Position numbers and translations under genes: made by a program | Shown here: positions 44,490 to 56,048 of the stretch, piece after piece | How positions within the stretch are numbered: position 1 is the stretch's first letter | How the letters are laid out: each line of letters starts with the position of its first letter | Notes under the pieces: generated by a model | Told to the model about the DNA's origin: nothing | The model's input: only the letters and a program-made list of their open reading frames with translations | The model's database searches: none | Source of the DNA: Aedes albopictus | Taxonomy: Eukaryota; Arthropoda; Insecta; Diptera; Culicidae | Direction of reading: 5' to 3' | DNA length: 64,000 bases | Assembly (NCBI RefSeq): GCF_035046485.1 | Contig: NC_085136.1 | Coordinates: forward strand, 223,266,853-223,330,852

Positions 44490-44964
44490 TACACACCTAG
44501 AAAATATCATGTAATTTTAAGTGTCTTGAACCTGACATATACGAGCATCTTCAAAAACACAAATTTAGAGGTTGAAACATGTAAATTTACGTCTTTTGAG
44601 ACACCCCAAAATAAAACTTATTTTTTCTTAGCGTCTAGCAATCGCTAGAACCGATTTGACGGATAAAACATAGAAAAGTAAAAGATTGTCATGCATGAAT
44701 TCGATCACCGGATCTGCTGATCGCGAGCCACATCTCTTACCTCTCGGCTATTTCACCGAGTTGGAAGATGGCTGATGAACGTGATACTGATTCTACGTTT
44801 CTGGTGAAACGGATTTGTTGACGCAAACAACCAATTTCTAACGCAAACAACCAGCACTTACATGATGCGCGTAAAGTTGAGTCCAATTTGTGATTCAGTC
44901 TTGAAAACGTTTACGTTTTTTGGTGATTCCGTTTCGTGCAAATTTCAGAATTTCTAAGTGTGTA
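44490..44964. mobile_element. candidate TIR element containing a tRNA-like block
   Basis: TACACACCTAGAAA on the left is inverted as TTTCTAAGTGTGTA on the right (12 of 14). On the minus strand the centre (44690-44760) contains TAGCCGAGAGGTAAGAGATG and a degenerate B-box-like GGTGATCGAATTC. Confidence 0.45.
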
Positions 44965-44969
44965 GCACA

Positions 44970-47290
44970 TTTAATGCAAGCTGACTGTATTGTCACTTGT
45001 GAGGAATATGTTAGCTCCGCCTCCATAACTCAGTGTCAAATACGATGTTTTTTTTTTCAATTCCCATGAAGCAAAGCTGTAACTTAACGACATTCGGAGT
45101 TTAAATGCAACTCAATTGACAAGATTGAAGTTGCGTGTGCTTTTATTGCAATTCTTTTAGACCAAAGCATAGAAAGCCACATTTTGGATGATGTTGCAGG
45201 TGCTGCTTGGGAATGGATGATGGGATCTGAATCACGCAAAATATCCTGCATTTACGCGCCAAAATAAAACACTATGGACTGTAGGAGCTTCTGAGAATGA
45301 TTAAACGATTCCATATATTTGCATTTTTACAAATTTTCCATAACTTTCACATTGCTAAAGCGAAGAACATGTTTCTTGATCAAATGTCACGCTGCCATCC
45401 GTTTTTTTGTGATTCAAATTTTGAGCCAAGGTTGCAACAAAACTATCGCCGCCGATCAAAATTATCGAAAAGACGTCAGCACTGAACTGGTTTGCGGTGC
45501 TTCCCCTCAATGCAGTTTTTTTTTTACTTTCAAAAGAGCATCAAATAGAGCCGTTCCACTGCATATCTGCAATATGATGACGGAAGGGGCTTGGCCTAGG
45601 GCTTGGCATATATCGCTTTATTATTTTATTAGTTAAGCTAGCTATGCATGATGCGATAAATATCGATCATCAAAGTGGCTATAATCCAATCGAAACATGT
45701 TGAAGCTGTAGACAAACTTCAGGTGTGCTGTTTTACACGGTACCGTGTTTGACTTCCTAATATTCAAATGATAATTTTATGCATTACACGGTTTAGGAAA
45801 TTAAATGCTCGGCTTCACTACATATACCTCGGAAGAACTTCCAGTTGCTACTGAATGGATCCACTCCACCAGGAAATTAATCAAGCATAGGATAGGTGAG
45901 TGTGATAATTAAGTTTGGCAAAACGTTCGGCCCACCTTTGCTACTAACTATTGTCACAAAATGGGAGAAACTTCCTTGTAATTTAAATAGCGTAAACAAA
46001 GAAATTTAAACTTTCCACAATCTGTTGTGGCACATCCTTCGAAAGTTGTAAGTGTATCGACGCACGCACAAGCGAAAGCGTTCCCTTCTATATATATCAA
46101 CCAGGAACAGGTTTTCAGCAAGCCTTTTTGAGGGCTGTGAACTCGACAAAACGAGAACGACCCACTCAACTCGTTGTTAGTTATAAATTAATCCCTTAAT
46201 AACAGCGCCCATCTTGGAGAGTGGAAGACACGGAGGTAGGTATCCTCTGGCATTAGGGTTACATACTTCGTTTCGTTAACTATGTGGCCTAGGGACAAAA
46301 AATGGAAAGGTTAAAAGTCGAATTTGGAAAGACTAGACGTCAACATTAAAAAGGCAAAAATGAAATATCATAATTACAATATTCACTTTTCCACAGTTTT
46401 GATATGTTTTCCATGTCGATTGGAATAACATCTTATATATCATCGTTTCGGAATTTGAAACGGCTTAATGTTCTACATATTGTGTGATAATTAGTCAATG
46501 TTCGACTTTTTGGATTCAACCGTCTTTCGACCTTTTGTCATCAAACAGGACGACCCTTTCGGTATCTGCGGTTAGATAATAGGCAAAGCGTTCTCATGGG
46601 ACCCGGTCCATCAGCAGGAGAGATTAGACGCAAAGTTGGTCGTTTCCTTCGAGCAGACAAATGTGCGTAGTTTAGAGTCTCATGTTGAAAGGCGAGTGAC
46701 GCGCTATGATGATTAATGAGGTGGGAAGTTTCGGTAGCCATAATGGAGCACGTTGATTATTTCGGAGGAGTTGAGGAACTACTTCTAACTAAAATTAATT
46801 TTAAGATCTTAAATAGTGGAGCCTGCGGCAAGGATGATAAATCAGTACATACTCGAAGCGAGTTAATTCGTAGTAATTTGTGGTTGGGAGCTTGTATGAA
46901 ATTTCCTGTTTCAAATACTCAACTAAAAGGTTAGTCAAACTCAAACACGTTAGGGCACGGTCCTTTTTCAGCGTCGTTAGCTTTTTCTTAAACGTATAGT
47001 TCTCATAAAAGCGCATGCATCTCGCTCAGCTATTTGTGCAAGGCTGCTCCTTTGACGTTCTCTTTGAAGTTTTGCAAGTAGGGAGCTGCATTAGTACCTA
47101 GTATACGTATGTAGTGCGCTATGCTAAAATGTTCACATGAAACACATCTCGGTGAGGGAGTTGACGTAAACTACAGTAGTGGCTCGATAATGCCAGATTT
47201 TTTTTGCAAACAAAAATACTTTTTATGTCCATTTTTTCCACATACACATTAGTTTGCCTGAAATCATATACTCCCCATTCCCCTAAAATG
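44970..47290. other. no gene recognised
   Basis: The stretch is mostly unique, AT-rich sequence. ORFs do not exceed about 105 codons and none resembles a known protein. No repeat ends could be paired. Confidence 0.5.
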
Positions 47291-47299
47291 CAACGTCAT

Positions 47300-50030
47300 C
47301 TTCGGAAGAATTCCTGGAAAAATATGAGAAGGAATTCCCGGAGGAATCTCCAGAGTGATTCCTGAGAATATCTCCGGAGGAATTCCTGAGGGGGTCTTCC
47401 AAGAAACTCCGGGAGGCATCTCCGGAAGAACTCCAGGATGAATCTCCGGAGGAACTCCTGGAGGAATCTCCAGAGAAGTACGTGGTGTAATTTCAGGGGA
47501 ATCTCTGAGGAATCTTCTGGAAAATGCTCCTGGATTTCTTCAGGAGATTCTCCAGGAAGCCCACTGGAAATCGCTCCAAAAATTCCCCCAAAGATTCCTC
47601 CAGTAATTCCTCTAAGGATTCCTCTAGGAACTCCTTCGAAGATTCCTCCAAGAACTCCTTTGGAGATTCCTCCAGAAATTCTTTCGAAATTACTCCAGAA
47701 ATTCTTCAAAGAATCCCTAGAGGAACAGCTGAAGGAACTCTTGCGGTGTTACTTGGGAGACAGCACACATGTTTTAAAAGCAATGCATTGAAGAAACTCA
47801 GGACGCACCTCAAAAGGATTTCTTGGAAGAATCTTCGGAGGAAAGTCCTCCAGGAATTCCTCCGGAGATTCCTCCAGGAATTCCTCCGGGGATTCCTCCA
47901 GGAATCCCTCAGGAGATTCATTGAAGAATCCCTCAGGAGATTCCTCCAGTAATTCCTCAGGAGATTCCTCCAGGAGTTCCTAAGGAGATTCCTCCAGGAG
48001 TTCCTCCAGAGATTCCTCCAGGAGTTCCTCCGGAGATTCCTCCAGGAGTTTCTCCGGAGATTCCTCCAGGAGTTCCTCCGGAGATTCCTCCAGGAGTTCC
48101 TCCGGAGATTCCTCCAGGAGTTCCTCCGGAGATTCCTCCAGGAGTTCCTCCGGAGATTCCTCCAGGAGTTCCTCCGGAGATTCCTCCAGGAGTTCCTCCG
48201 GAGATTCCTCCAGGAGTTCCTCCGGAGATTCCTCCAGAAGTTCCTCCGGAGATTCCTCCAGGAGTTCCTCCGGAGATTCCTCCAGGAGTTCCTCCGGAGA
48301 TTCCTCCAGGAGTTCCTCCGGAGATTCCTCCAGGAGTTCCTCCGGAGATTCCTCCAGGAGTTCCTCCGGAGATTCCTCCAGGAGTTCCTCCGGAGATTCC
48401 TCCAGGAGTTCCTCCGGAGATTCCTCCGGAGATTCCTCCAGGAGTTCCTCCGGAGATTCCTCCGGAGATTCCTCCAGGAGTTCCTCCGGAGATTCCTCCT
48501 GGAGCTCCTCCGGAGATTCCTTCAGGAGTTCCTCCGGAGATTCCTCCAGGAGTTCCTCCGGAAATTCCTCCTGGAGTTCCTCCGGAGATTCTTCCCGGAT
48601 TTTCTCCGGAGATTCCTCCCGGAGTTTCACCGGAGATTCCCAGAGATTCCTCCCGGAGCTTCTCAGAAGATTCCTTCCGTAGTTTCTCCGGAGATTCCTT
48701 CCGTAGTTTATTCGGAGATTTATCCCAAAGTTTCTCCAGAGGTTCCTCCCAGAGCGTCTCCGGAGATTTCTCCCGGAGTTTTCCATGAGATTCCTTCCGG
48801 AGTTTCTCCGAGGATTCCTCCCGCAGTTTCTCCGGAGATTCCTCCCGGAGTTTCTCTGGAGATTTTCCACGGAGTTTCTCCGGAGATTCATCCCAGAGCT
48901 TCTCCAGAGATTCCTTCCAGAGTTTCTCCGGAGATTCCTTCTGGAGTTTCTCCGTAGATTCCTTCAGAAGTTTCTCTGAAGATTCCTCCCGGAGTTTCTC
49001 CGGAGATTCCTCTCGGAGTTTCTCCGGAGATTCCTCCCGGAGTTTCTCCGGAGATTCCTCCCGGAGTTTCTCCGGAGATTCCTTCCGTAGTTTTTCCGGA
49101 GATTCTTTCCGTAGTTTATCCGGAGATTAGTCTCAGAGTTTCTCCGGAGATTTCTCCTAGAGCTTCTCCGGAGGTTCCTTCCGCAGTTTCTCCGGAAATT
49201 CTTCCTGGAGTTTCTCCGGAGATTCCTTCCGGAGTTTCTCTGGAGATTTCCCGGAGTTTCTCTGAAGATTCCTCCCCGAGTTTCTCCGGAGATTCCACCC
49301 GAAGTTTAACAGGAGGTTTCTCCCGGAGTTTAACAAGAGATTTCTCCCGGAGCTTCTCCGGAGATTCCTCCCGGAGTTTCTCCGGAGATTTCTCCCGGAG
49401 TTTCTCCTGGAGTTCCTCCAGTGATTCCTCCGAAAATTCCTCCATGGATTTCTTCGGAGATTCCTTCAGCAATTCCTCCGGTAATTCCTCGAAGAATGCA
49501 TCCGGAGATTTCTCGAGGAGTTCCTCCGGAGATTTCTCCTTGAATTCCCCCAAAAATTTCTCCGGGAGTTCCTCCGAAGATTTCACCAGGAATTCCTCCA
49601 GAGATTCTTCCAGGAATTTTTCCGAAGATTCCTCCAGGAATTCCTCCGGAGATTCCTCAAGGAATGCATACGGAGATTTCTCCAGGAGTTCCTCTGGAGA
49701 TTCTTCCAGAAGTTCCTCCAGAGGTTTCTTCAGGAGTTCCTCCGGAGATTCCTTTGGAGATTCCTCCAAGAGTTCCTCCGCAGATTCATCCGGAAATTTC
49801 TCTAGGAGTTCCTCCGGTGATCACTCCAGAAGATCCTCCGGAGACCCTCCAGGAGTTCCTCCGGTGATTCCTCAAGGAGTTGCGCCGGGTATTCCTCCAG
49901 GAATTTCTTCGAAGATTCCTCCAGGATTTCGTCCGGAGATTCCTCCTCGAATCCCTCCGGAGATTCCTTCAGGAATCCCTCTGGAGATTCCTTCAGGAAT
50001 TCTTCCAAAGAATTATCCAGGATTTATTTC
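47300..50030. repeat. 24-bp minisatellite, homogeneous core 47985-48600
   Basis: The core unit GGAGATTCCTCCAGGAGTTC plus CTCC is repeated more than 20 times almost without change. Flanks on both sides are diverged versions with GGAGTTTCTCC units. Because 24 is a multiple of 3, all frames stay open. This produces a 303-codon minus ORF of LLEESPEE repeats and a 305-codon plus ORF of SGDSSR repeats, which are artefacts. A homogeneous centre with diverged edges is the pattern expected from unequal exchange. Confidence 0.92.
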
Positions 50031-51970
50031 GTTGTTTCCTGATTTTGAAATGATTAAAAATTCACATGGGACCGTTTTGTATTCAACAGCAGTGCAATCG
50101 TTAACTCTAGCGACATTGTATAGAGACAAAACTCCCATGCCAGAATCAGGCACGGATAAATGGCTTCAGAGTATCAAGACACGATCCGACCGCAAATTAC
50201 ATTTTTACATTCCACGAACAACGTTTCCATTTATCGATAATATTCAAATCAGCTGCCATTGCAATTTTTCCGTTTCGTTTTTGCTTGTTCGTTTTGGCTC
50301 CGTATCCATTAGTCTGGTGGTTCTGCTACCCACTGCCGAAGCCCTGAGTCAGTGTTGGTGAGTGTAGGAACAAATTGGCTCGAAGCAAAAAAGCAAAAAG
50401 AACCTGCCATTCGGGCTGGTACCAAGTGCAAAAAGTAGTTTTCTAAATGATAAATTATTATACCAGATAGTATCTATTCATTTTTCCATTACGTGAGCCC
50501 TTAGCAGCAGCAGCAGCAGCGATGTGCTCACCGCAAAGACCAACTGTTCAGTATTCCAAGCTGCTTCCAGGACTGCATGATTCCTGTCGGTCCTGGCTGT
50601 GGTTACATAAGCTTAGATGACTTGTGCTCACTGGTCTGGCTAAAAATTGAAAGGTGAACGAAACTAAATTTGCTATACCTACCTATCTGCAACAATTTGG
50701 TCTTCTTTAGAGTTTCGCCATCCGCCAACATATAGGAATAGGCAGTTAGGACCGGAAGCACCGCCCCGCACCGCAAGCACGTGGTCTCTCTGCTCAGCAA
50801 AGGCAAAAATAATTAATTTTCAGACAAGCTCTCTTTGACACACGGCATAACCAACTGGAACAAACCAAGTTTTGCTCCGGCCAACTCTTAAGGGTCCCTT
50901 ATTGATTGAAACTGTTACACTATCTTTTGCCCGTGTAGCCTTGAGCAAACGGAAGTGGATGGGCGACTCGAGCGGAGCAGGGCTGGTAATGAATCCTCCT
51001 TTACTTTATCCCTTCTTGGCGTAACGTCCTCACCGGCACAACGGATTTTCTTTTTGTAGAATTGAAACAAATTATTAACAAATAGGGGTTTCTTTCCTTC
51101 CAATGACTTAGTATTAAGATTTTTCATTGCCATCCCTGTGGAAACAGAAAAAAAAGTTATGAAAACTTTAGCTGATTTCTTGCGCTTCGGTCCCGTCTAA
51201 GTTCGCTGCCTCAAACGGACGATTGGGAATTGGTTGGTGAAGCAACAGAGCGAACAAAGTCGGGAAGTAGTGGCTCTACCAGTCAGTAGTAGTAGTAGCA
51301 GCCAGCAGCATTAGCGGAAGGAGTAGCAGCAATCAAAAAAGTTTTCCAATTTTGTCCTTCCGAGGAGTTCCAACACTTTGTCGGCATAGGATCACCGTCC
51401 GTCCGCTCGTCCGTCGACACCCTGATTGAGTAGTAAATTGATTGCACATTTACGCCGCTGCCACCACACTGCCCTGTTGTGTCACTACTGTACCATTACT
51501 GCTACAGCCCCTGCTGCTCGAATTCTAGGTGGGAGAGGAGGAGAGGGTTCCCATTCGGAGTCGAGCCGTTCCGGTTGTGGGCACTTCTGGTTGTCCGCGT
51601 GGCAAACGGTTGATCCGCCGCCAAAATTGAGGTTAATGGATTTCTTAGGGGTTTAACGAGAGTTGCCAACTTCGAACGGTTGCTGTTGAAAAGGACTTTG
51701 ACTGATCAGCCCTGGAAAAATGCTTTGGTGGGTGATTTGAAACGATGTAGAGAATCAATAATAGCGGGTTGCCTTTTTGAAGTGGCTACAACAGGAATCA
51801 GCATTCACCTTGAGTAGTTTTGGGACCATTTTGGTGTGTACACGTTCCTTTTCTTTTTTTTTTGCGGCTCGGCATTCTACTGGAACTTGGCTGGCTCTCT
51901 TTAACTTAGTGTGCTTTGAACACTTCCACAGTTATGAAGTGAGGGTTTTTCTTTGCCTGTGATTGATCCG
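50031..51970. other. no gene recognised
   Basis: Unique sequence with short CAG/AGC and AGT triplet runs (50502-50521, 51285-51310), which are common in insect 5' leaders. No start codon with a supported coding exon follows. Confidence 0.4.
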
Positions 51971-52126
51971 TGTACACTCAGGCAAATAAACCTAAGATTA
52001 TCATAAGGTCTAACTTATGAAATGGCCTTTAAACAATTCATAACGACTAGAACGATTTGCATAAGGTCGGTCTATGACGCAGAATCGACTCACAGTTTGG
52101 CTTTTATACACATTTAGCAACACGAT

Positions 52127-52246
52127 ATTCTCAAGCGTCGATAGCCGCGTGGGTTAGGCACGAGCTCAGTGATCTCGACGTTCATGGATCGATTCCAGTC
52201 TGCATCATTTTGTGATTTTCCTGCTCTTTTCATAAGTTTATCTTAT
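52127..52246 (+). mobile_element. tRNA-like SINE segment
   Basis: GATAGCCGCGTGGGTTAGGC (A-box region) and TGGATCGATTCCAGTC (B box) are spaced as in tRNA-derived SINEs. It lies inside the TIR element, so it may be an integral part of it. Confidence 0.5.
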
Positions 52247-52248
52247 GT

Positions 52249-54062
52249 AATTAGTTCATAATAAGCATGGAGTGAGTTTTTGGTGGCAAAGTGTACAGGC
52301 CGCGTTTTCATGCGGTCGTCGTCGTCGTCTATTTGACTGCTCATCTTCTTACGGGGCGATTTAGTGAGTTTTTGGTGGCAAAGTGTACAGGCCGCGTTTT
52401 CATTCGGTCGTGAAGAGGCCATTTTTTTCATTTGGGCCTGCCGCGCCGTCGTCGTCGCAGATTTGGCTGTGCTCATCTTCGTACGGGGCGGTTTAGAGTG
52501 TTTTTTGAGGCAAAGTGAAAAAGCCGCTTTTTTATTCGGACCGGCTGCGTCGTCGTCGTCGTCAATTTGAATGTCCACATCGTCGTACCCGTGTGTAGTT
52601 GTAGCGGTTCAGTGTGATTTCGGAGAAGAGGCCAGTTAGTGGAAGATGCTGTAGCACATACGCACTGGACACTTCGAAGGATGTTTATTGGTGAGCTGAT
52701 GATAAAATGGAAAGTATCATAATAATAATAATAATTAATGCTAAAGGATTTATACAATTCTGCTCTGGTTTTTGTGTATTTATCTAACAAATATTGAAAA
52801 GTTCGTCACGTCATGTGTCGGCGTTAGTACCCAATGCACAATCAGTTGATAATAAATATGTTTCTTTCATTTTTTGCATTTACACAAAAATTTGAATGGT
52901 TTGTCATCTTCGGTGTCGACATTTGTAATATTTTAGTCAAAATGAATAAATGTTTTGATTCAATAGTAAAGGTTGCATGAGAATCCGTCTTGGTTCGTCG
53001 TTGCATCGCGTCGTCGTTCTGTGTGCGTGCTCATCTTCGTACGAGGCGGTTTAGTGTGTTTTTGGAGGCAAAGGAAGTGCCGCTTTTTCGTTCGGTCGGC
53101 CGCGTTGTCGTCGACAATTTGAATGTACACATCGTCGTACCCGTGTGTTGTTGTAGCAGTTCAGTGTAATTTCGAGGCCAGTTAGTGGAGGATGCTGCAG
53201 CTCTGGTTTTTGTGTATTTATCTAACAAATATTGAAAAGTTCGTCACGTCATGTGTCGGCGCTAGTTCCAAATGCACATTTAGTTGATAATAAATAATTT
53301 CCTTCAGTTTTTCGCATGAACACAAAAATGTGAATGGTTCGTCATCTTCGGTGCCGACATTTGTAATATTTTAGTCCAAATGAATAAATGTTTTGACTCA
53401 AAATAAAGGTTGCATGAATTTCTGGAAAAGGAGAGGGTCGGTAAAAGATAAACGGCAAACCATGCGGTAAGATCTTTCTGATTTATTTATCACGTGTTAT
53501 TTGGTTGATACTTGTGAATTGATCGCGTTCAGCATTGTCTCGCGCGGAAACGCAAACTACAGATGCGTCGGTGTTTAGCATTGTGTTCTCCTTAGTTGCG
53601 AATGAATAACTTATGTAGGGTGAGTTTTGAGGCACAAAAGATCGCATTCGTCGTCCAAGGTTTAGAAGGGTATTTCTTCGCGAGCGTGTTATTAATCGCG
53701 ATTCAAAACATTACACTCGTTTACTACGACAAAATCCTTAACAAATCTCCATTTCCCCTGTCCAAACTCCTAGTGATTTCTCGTAGTAACGCAGAGAATT
53801 CCTCGGTTATTGGCCTAAGCGAGAATCACGTCATCACTTCCTTCCCTATCATCAATTGACCTGCATTCGGACGCGGCCGGCGCTGGTATTGCTTATTGGA
53901 AAGTATTGGGATTCCAGCATTTACACAATGAAGAGAAAGCTAATCCCAAGCATCATCTGTTGGTTCTTTGTGTAAATGCAGTTGTCCTTGCAATAACAGA
54001 GGAGCAACCGCGGGCGGTCAATCATGCTCATGCTCATGCTCAATTAGTTCATAATAAGCATG
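52249..54062 (+). mobile_element. 1772-bp insertion flanked by 21-bp direct repeats
   Basis: AATTAGTTCATAATAAGCAT plus G is present at 52249-52269 and 54042-54062. The insert (52270-54041) ends in a short (CATGCT)n run, as some retrocopies do. It contains (GTC)n stretches and internally repeated segments. A minus-strand ORF (52243-52578) shows a twice-repeated module with CTLCHQKLTKSPRKKMS and SLCLKKHSKPPRTKMS. The family is unknown. Long duplications favour a target-primed retro-insertion. Confidence 0.6.
52560..53425. repeat. tandem duplication of ~0.45 kb inside the insertion
   Basis: Copy 1 (about 52565-52985) and copy 2 (about 53115-53420) share ACATCGTCGTACCCGTGTGT, GTGTATTTATCTAACAAATA, TTCGTCACGTCATGTGTCGG and TTTGTAATATTTTAGTC. 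They differ by scattered substitutions and small indels. Confidence 0.85.
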
Positions 54063-54199
54063 TTCAATTTTCATAAGGTATTCTTATGGCATCCATACTA
54101 TAACGTTATGGCTAAATTTCATAAGGTATTTTGATGAATTTCGGTAGTTTACTTCGCTGAGTGTATAGTTCAACATTGGCCTCACTTATATCCCCATAA

Positions 54200-54350
54200 G
54201 GAAGCGTCCATAAATTACGTCACAACCTCCCACCTACGTTACACTTTTTGTATGGGAGCTCTGAAATTTTTGTATGGGTTGTCACACTTAACTGGAACCC
54301 CCCCCCCCCTCCTTCCTCATAAAAGCATGACGTAATTAATGGACGTTTCC
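54200..54350. mobile_element. PIF/Harbinger-like MITE, 151 bp
   Basis: GGAAGCGTCCATAAATTACG on the left inverts to GGAAACGTCCATTAATTACG on the right, with TAA directly outside each end. A C10+ run lies near the right arm. The 3-bp TAA duplication suits PIF/Harbinger. Confidence 0.78.
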
Positions 54351-54826
54351 TAAAAATCCACACATCTGCAAGCAACTCCGTACAAGTGACCTGGTACCGC
54401 TTCCAATGCGCCTTAGCCCACTCGGAGTGCCAACCGGCACATCAGGATCGATGCCAGTAAAACTTGATTATGGCATACTGGTATGTAAACGCAAACAACA
54501 ACGGACTACAGAATGTGGATTGGATGGCGACGATGGGCTGAAATTCGTTGTATTCTGCTCCCTGAGTAAAGTAGGGTGACATCAGCTTGAAACGGCGAGT
54601 GGGTTAATATTACGTTTGCTTCCGTCTTGATAAAATCTTGTTAGGCCTCCGGATACGTTCATGATCTGCCCATCAAGTTGATGGGTACTAGGCTCGGATG
54701 TAACATTCCCGACTTACGCTGATCTGGCTTTGGAGACGGACTCCATAAAGGAACGTGTTCAACCCTCGCTTGGCCTTCTTGTTTTATAGACAACCAATAG
54801 ATCACGAAAGCCACTAAATACAATGG
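54351..54826. other. no gene recognised
   Basis: Unique sequence before the BEL/Pao gag region. No LTR could be identified. Confidence 0.4.
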
Positions 54827-55839
54827 ATGGAGATAGCGGTGTGGAAGGGGGGGGGGGGCAAGAGAATGGAGACATCAAATTATACCGAAGTAGTTGGAGA
54901 GAACGCAGACGCGTTCAGAAGAAGTGGAATGGTGCAGCGATCACCAGTGACACCGCTGGAAATCGCTGCGAGAACAAATTCAACGACTGACGTTTCAACA
55001 AAACAATGTCCAATTCGGGCCAACGCGCCAAAGGTTAATGGTCAGACAAGTGATTCCAAAGGAGCTGCCGGTGTTTTTCGGGGATCCTACTGAGTGGCCG
55101 TTATTCGTAAGTAGCTACCAGTATTCAACAGACGTGTGTGGCTACTCAGATTCCGAGAACCTGCTGCGTCTACAACGATCACTGAAAGGTATCACAAAGG
55201 AGGCAGTGAGCAGTTTCCTTCTAAATCCGTCAACGGTACCGCAAATCATGGCCACTCTACAGAAATTATACGAGAGGTCGGAACAACTCGTGCATCACAT
55301 GGTGGCCAAGGTTTACGCAACGCCTGCTCCAAAGGCGGACAGGCTGGAAACGCTAGTCCAATTTAGTCTGGTTGTCCAAAACCTGTGTGGATATCTAAGG
55401 GCAATCGGGATGAAAAATCACCTTTCAAATCCCATCCTGCTTCAGGAGCTCGTCGACAAGCTGCCGGCCAATATCAAATTTAGCTGAGTGTTGTATCAGG
55501 AAGAATAACCAAAAGCAGCAGCAGCGATCAAAAACAGGCATTGTGTTAACGGATACCTGGACAGCATCGACACCGAGAAAGAAGGAGTTCAGTTGGCGTT
55601 AGAAGTCGCGGAAGTTCACCAAAAAGCCGGATTTAACATTCGAAATTGAGTATCCAACAAGCCCAAGGTATTGGAAACGATTGGAAAAGTCAAACCGGCC
55701 ACTGTGAAACACTTAACGATGAACAATCAAAGCGGATTTGAGCGATTGCTGGGAATATCATGGATACTCGGTGAAGATGCTTTCTGCTTCAATCTCAGCC
55801 TGCAAGGAGACCTTGAAGAACTGGCGAAAGGTGAAAGAT

Positions 55840-55905
55840 TGATTGATTTGTCTTTATTAAAGAGACTTCCAGCCCTTGGCTGGTTCGTCTCTCCACGCAG
55901 GTGAA
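55840..55905 (-). mobile_element. SINE 3'-tail fragment
   Basis: Minus-strand AACCAGCCAAGGGCTGGAAG followed by TCTCTTTAATAAAGAC resembles the 3' end of the SINE at 58938-59107 (CTAGCCTAGGGCTAAAAATC then TCGTTGATACAGAT). Only the tail is present. Confidence 0.45.
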
Positions 55906-55911
55906 AGAGCT

Positions 55912-56048
55912 CCCTAGTAACATTTTTAAGTCAAATAGACTAGAAATGGTTCTTAGACCCATCATAAAACCAAAATAAACGGTATTAAGTTCTATGACGG
56001 TTCTCTAAACCTCTACAAGACTAATTTGAAGTCAAAATGTTACTTGGG
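55912..56048. mobile_element. MITE with CCCAAGTAACAT ends, 137 bp, inside the BEL/Pao remnant
   Basis: CCCTAGTAACATTTT on the left inverts to CCCAAGTAACATTTT on the right. The same ends occur at 10071-11707 and 36669-36846. The flanks allow a CT dinucleotide duplication. Confidence 0.75.

Larger units (their letters stand above)
51973..54168. mobile_element. TIR element carrying a SINE-like head and a 1.77-kb insertion
   Basis: TACACTCAGGCAAATAAACC at the left pairs imperfectly with the reverse complement of the right end (TACACTCAGCGAAGTAAACT). Both arms contain TTCATAAGG or CTTATGAAA blocks. Without the insertion at 52270-54041 it would be about 400 bp. Confidence 0.55.

Noticed and set aside
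47980..50361. ORFs of 303, 217 and 305 codons on both strands
   Set aside because: They are translations of a 24-bp repeat, which cannot create stops in any frame. No start context, domain or splice evidence.
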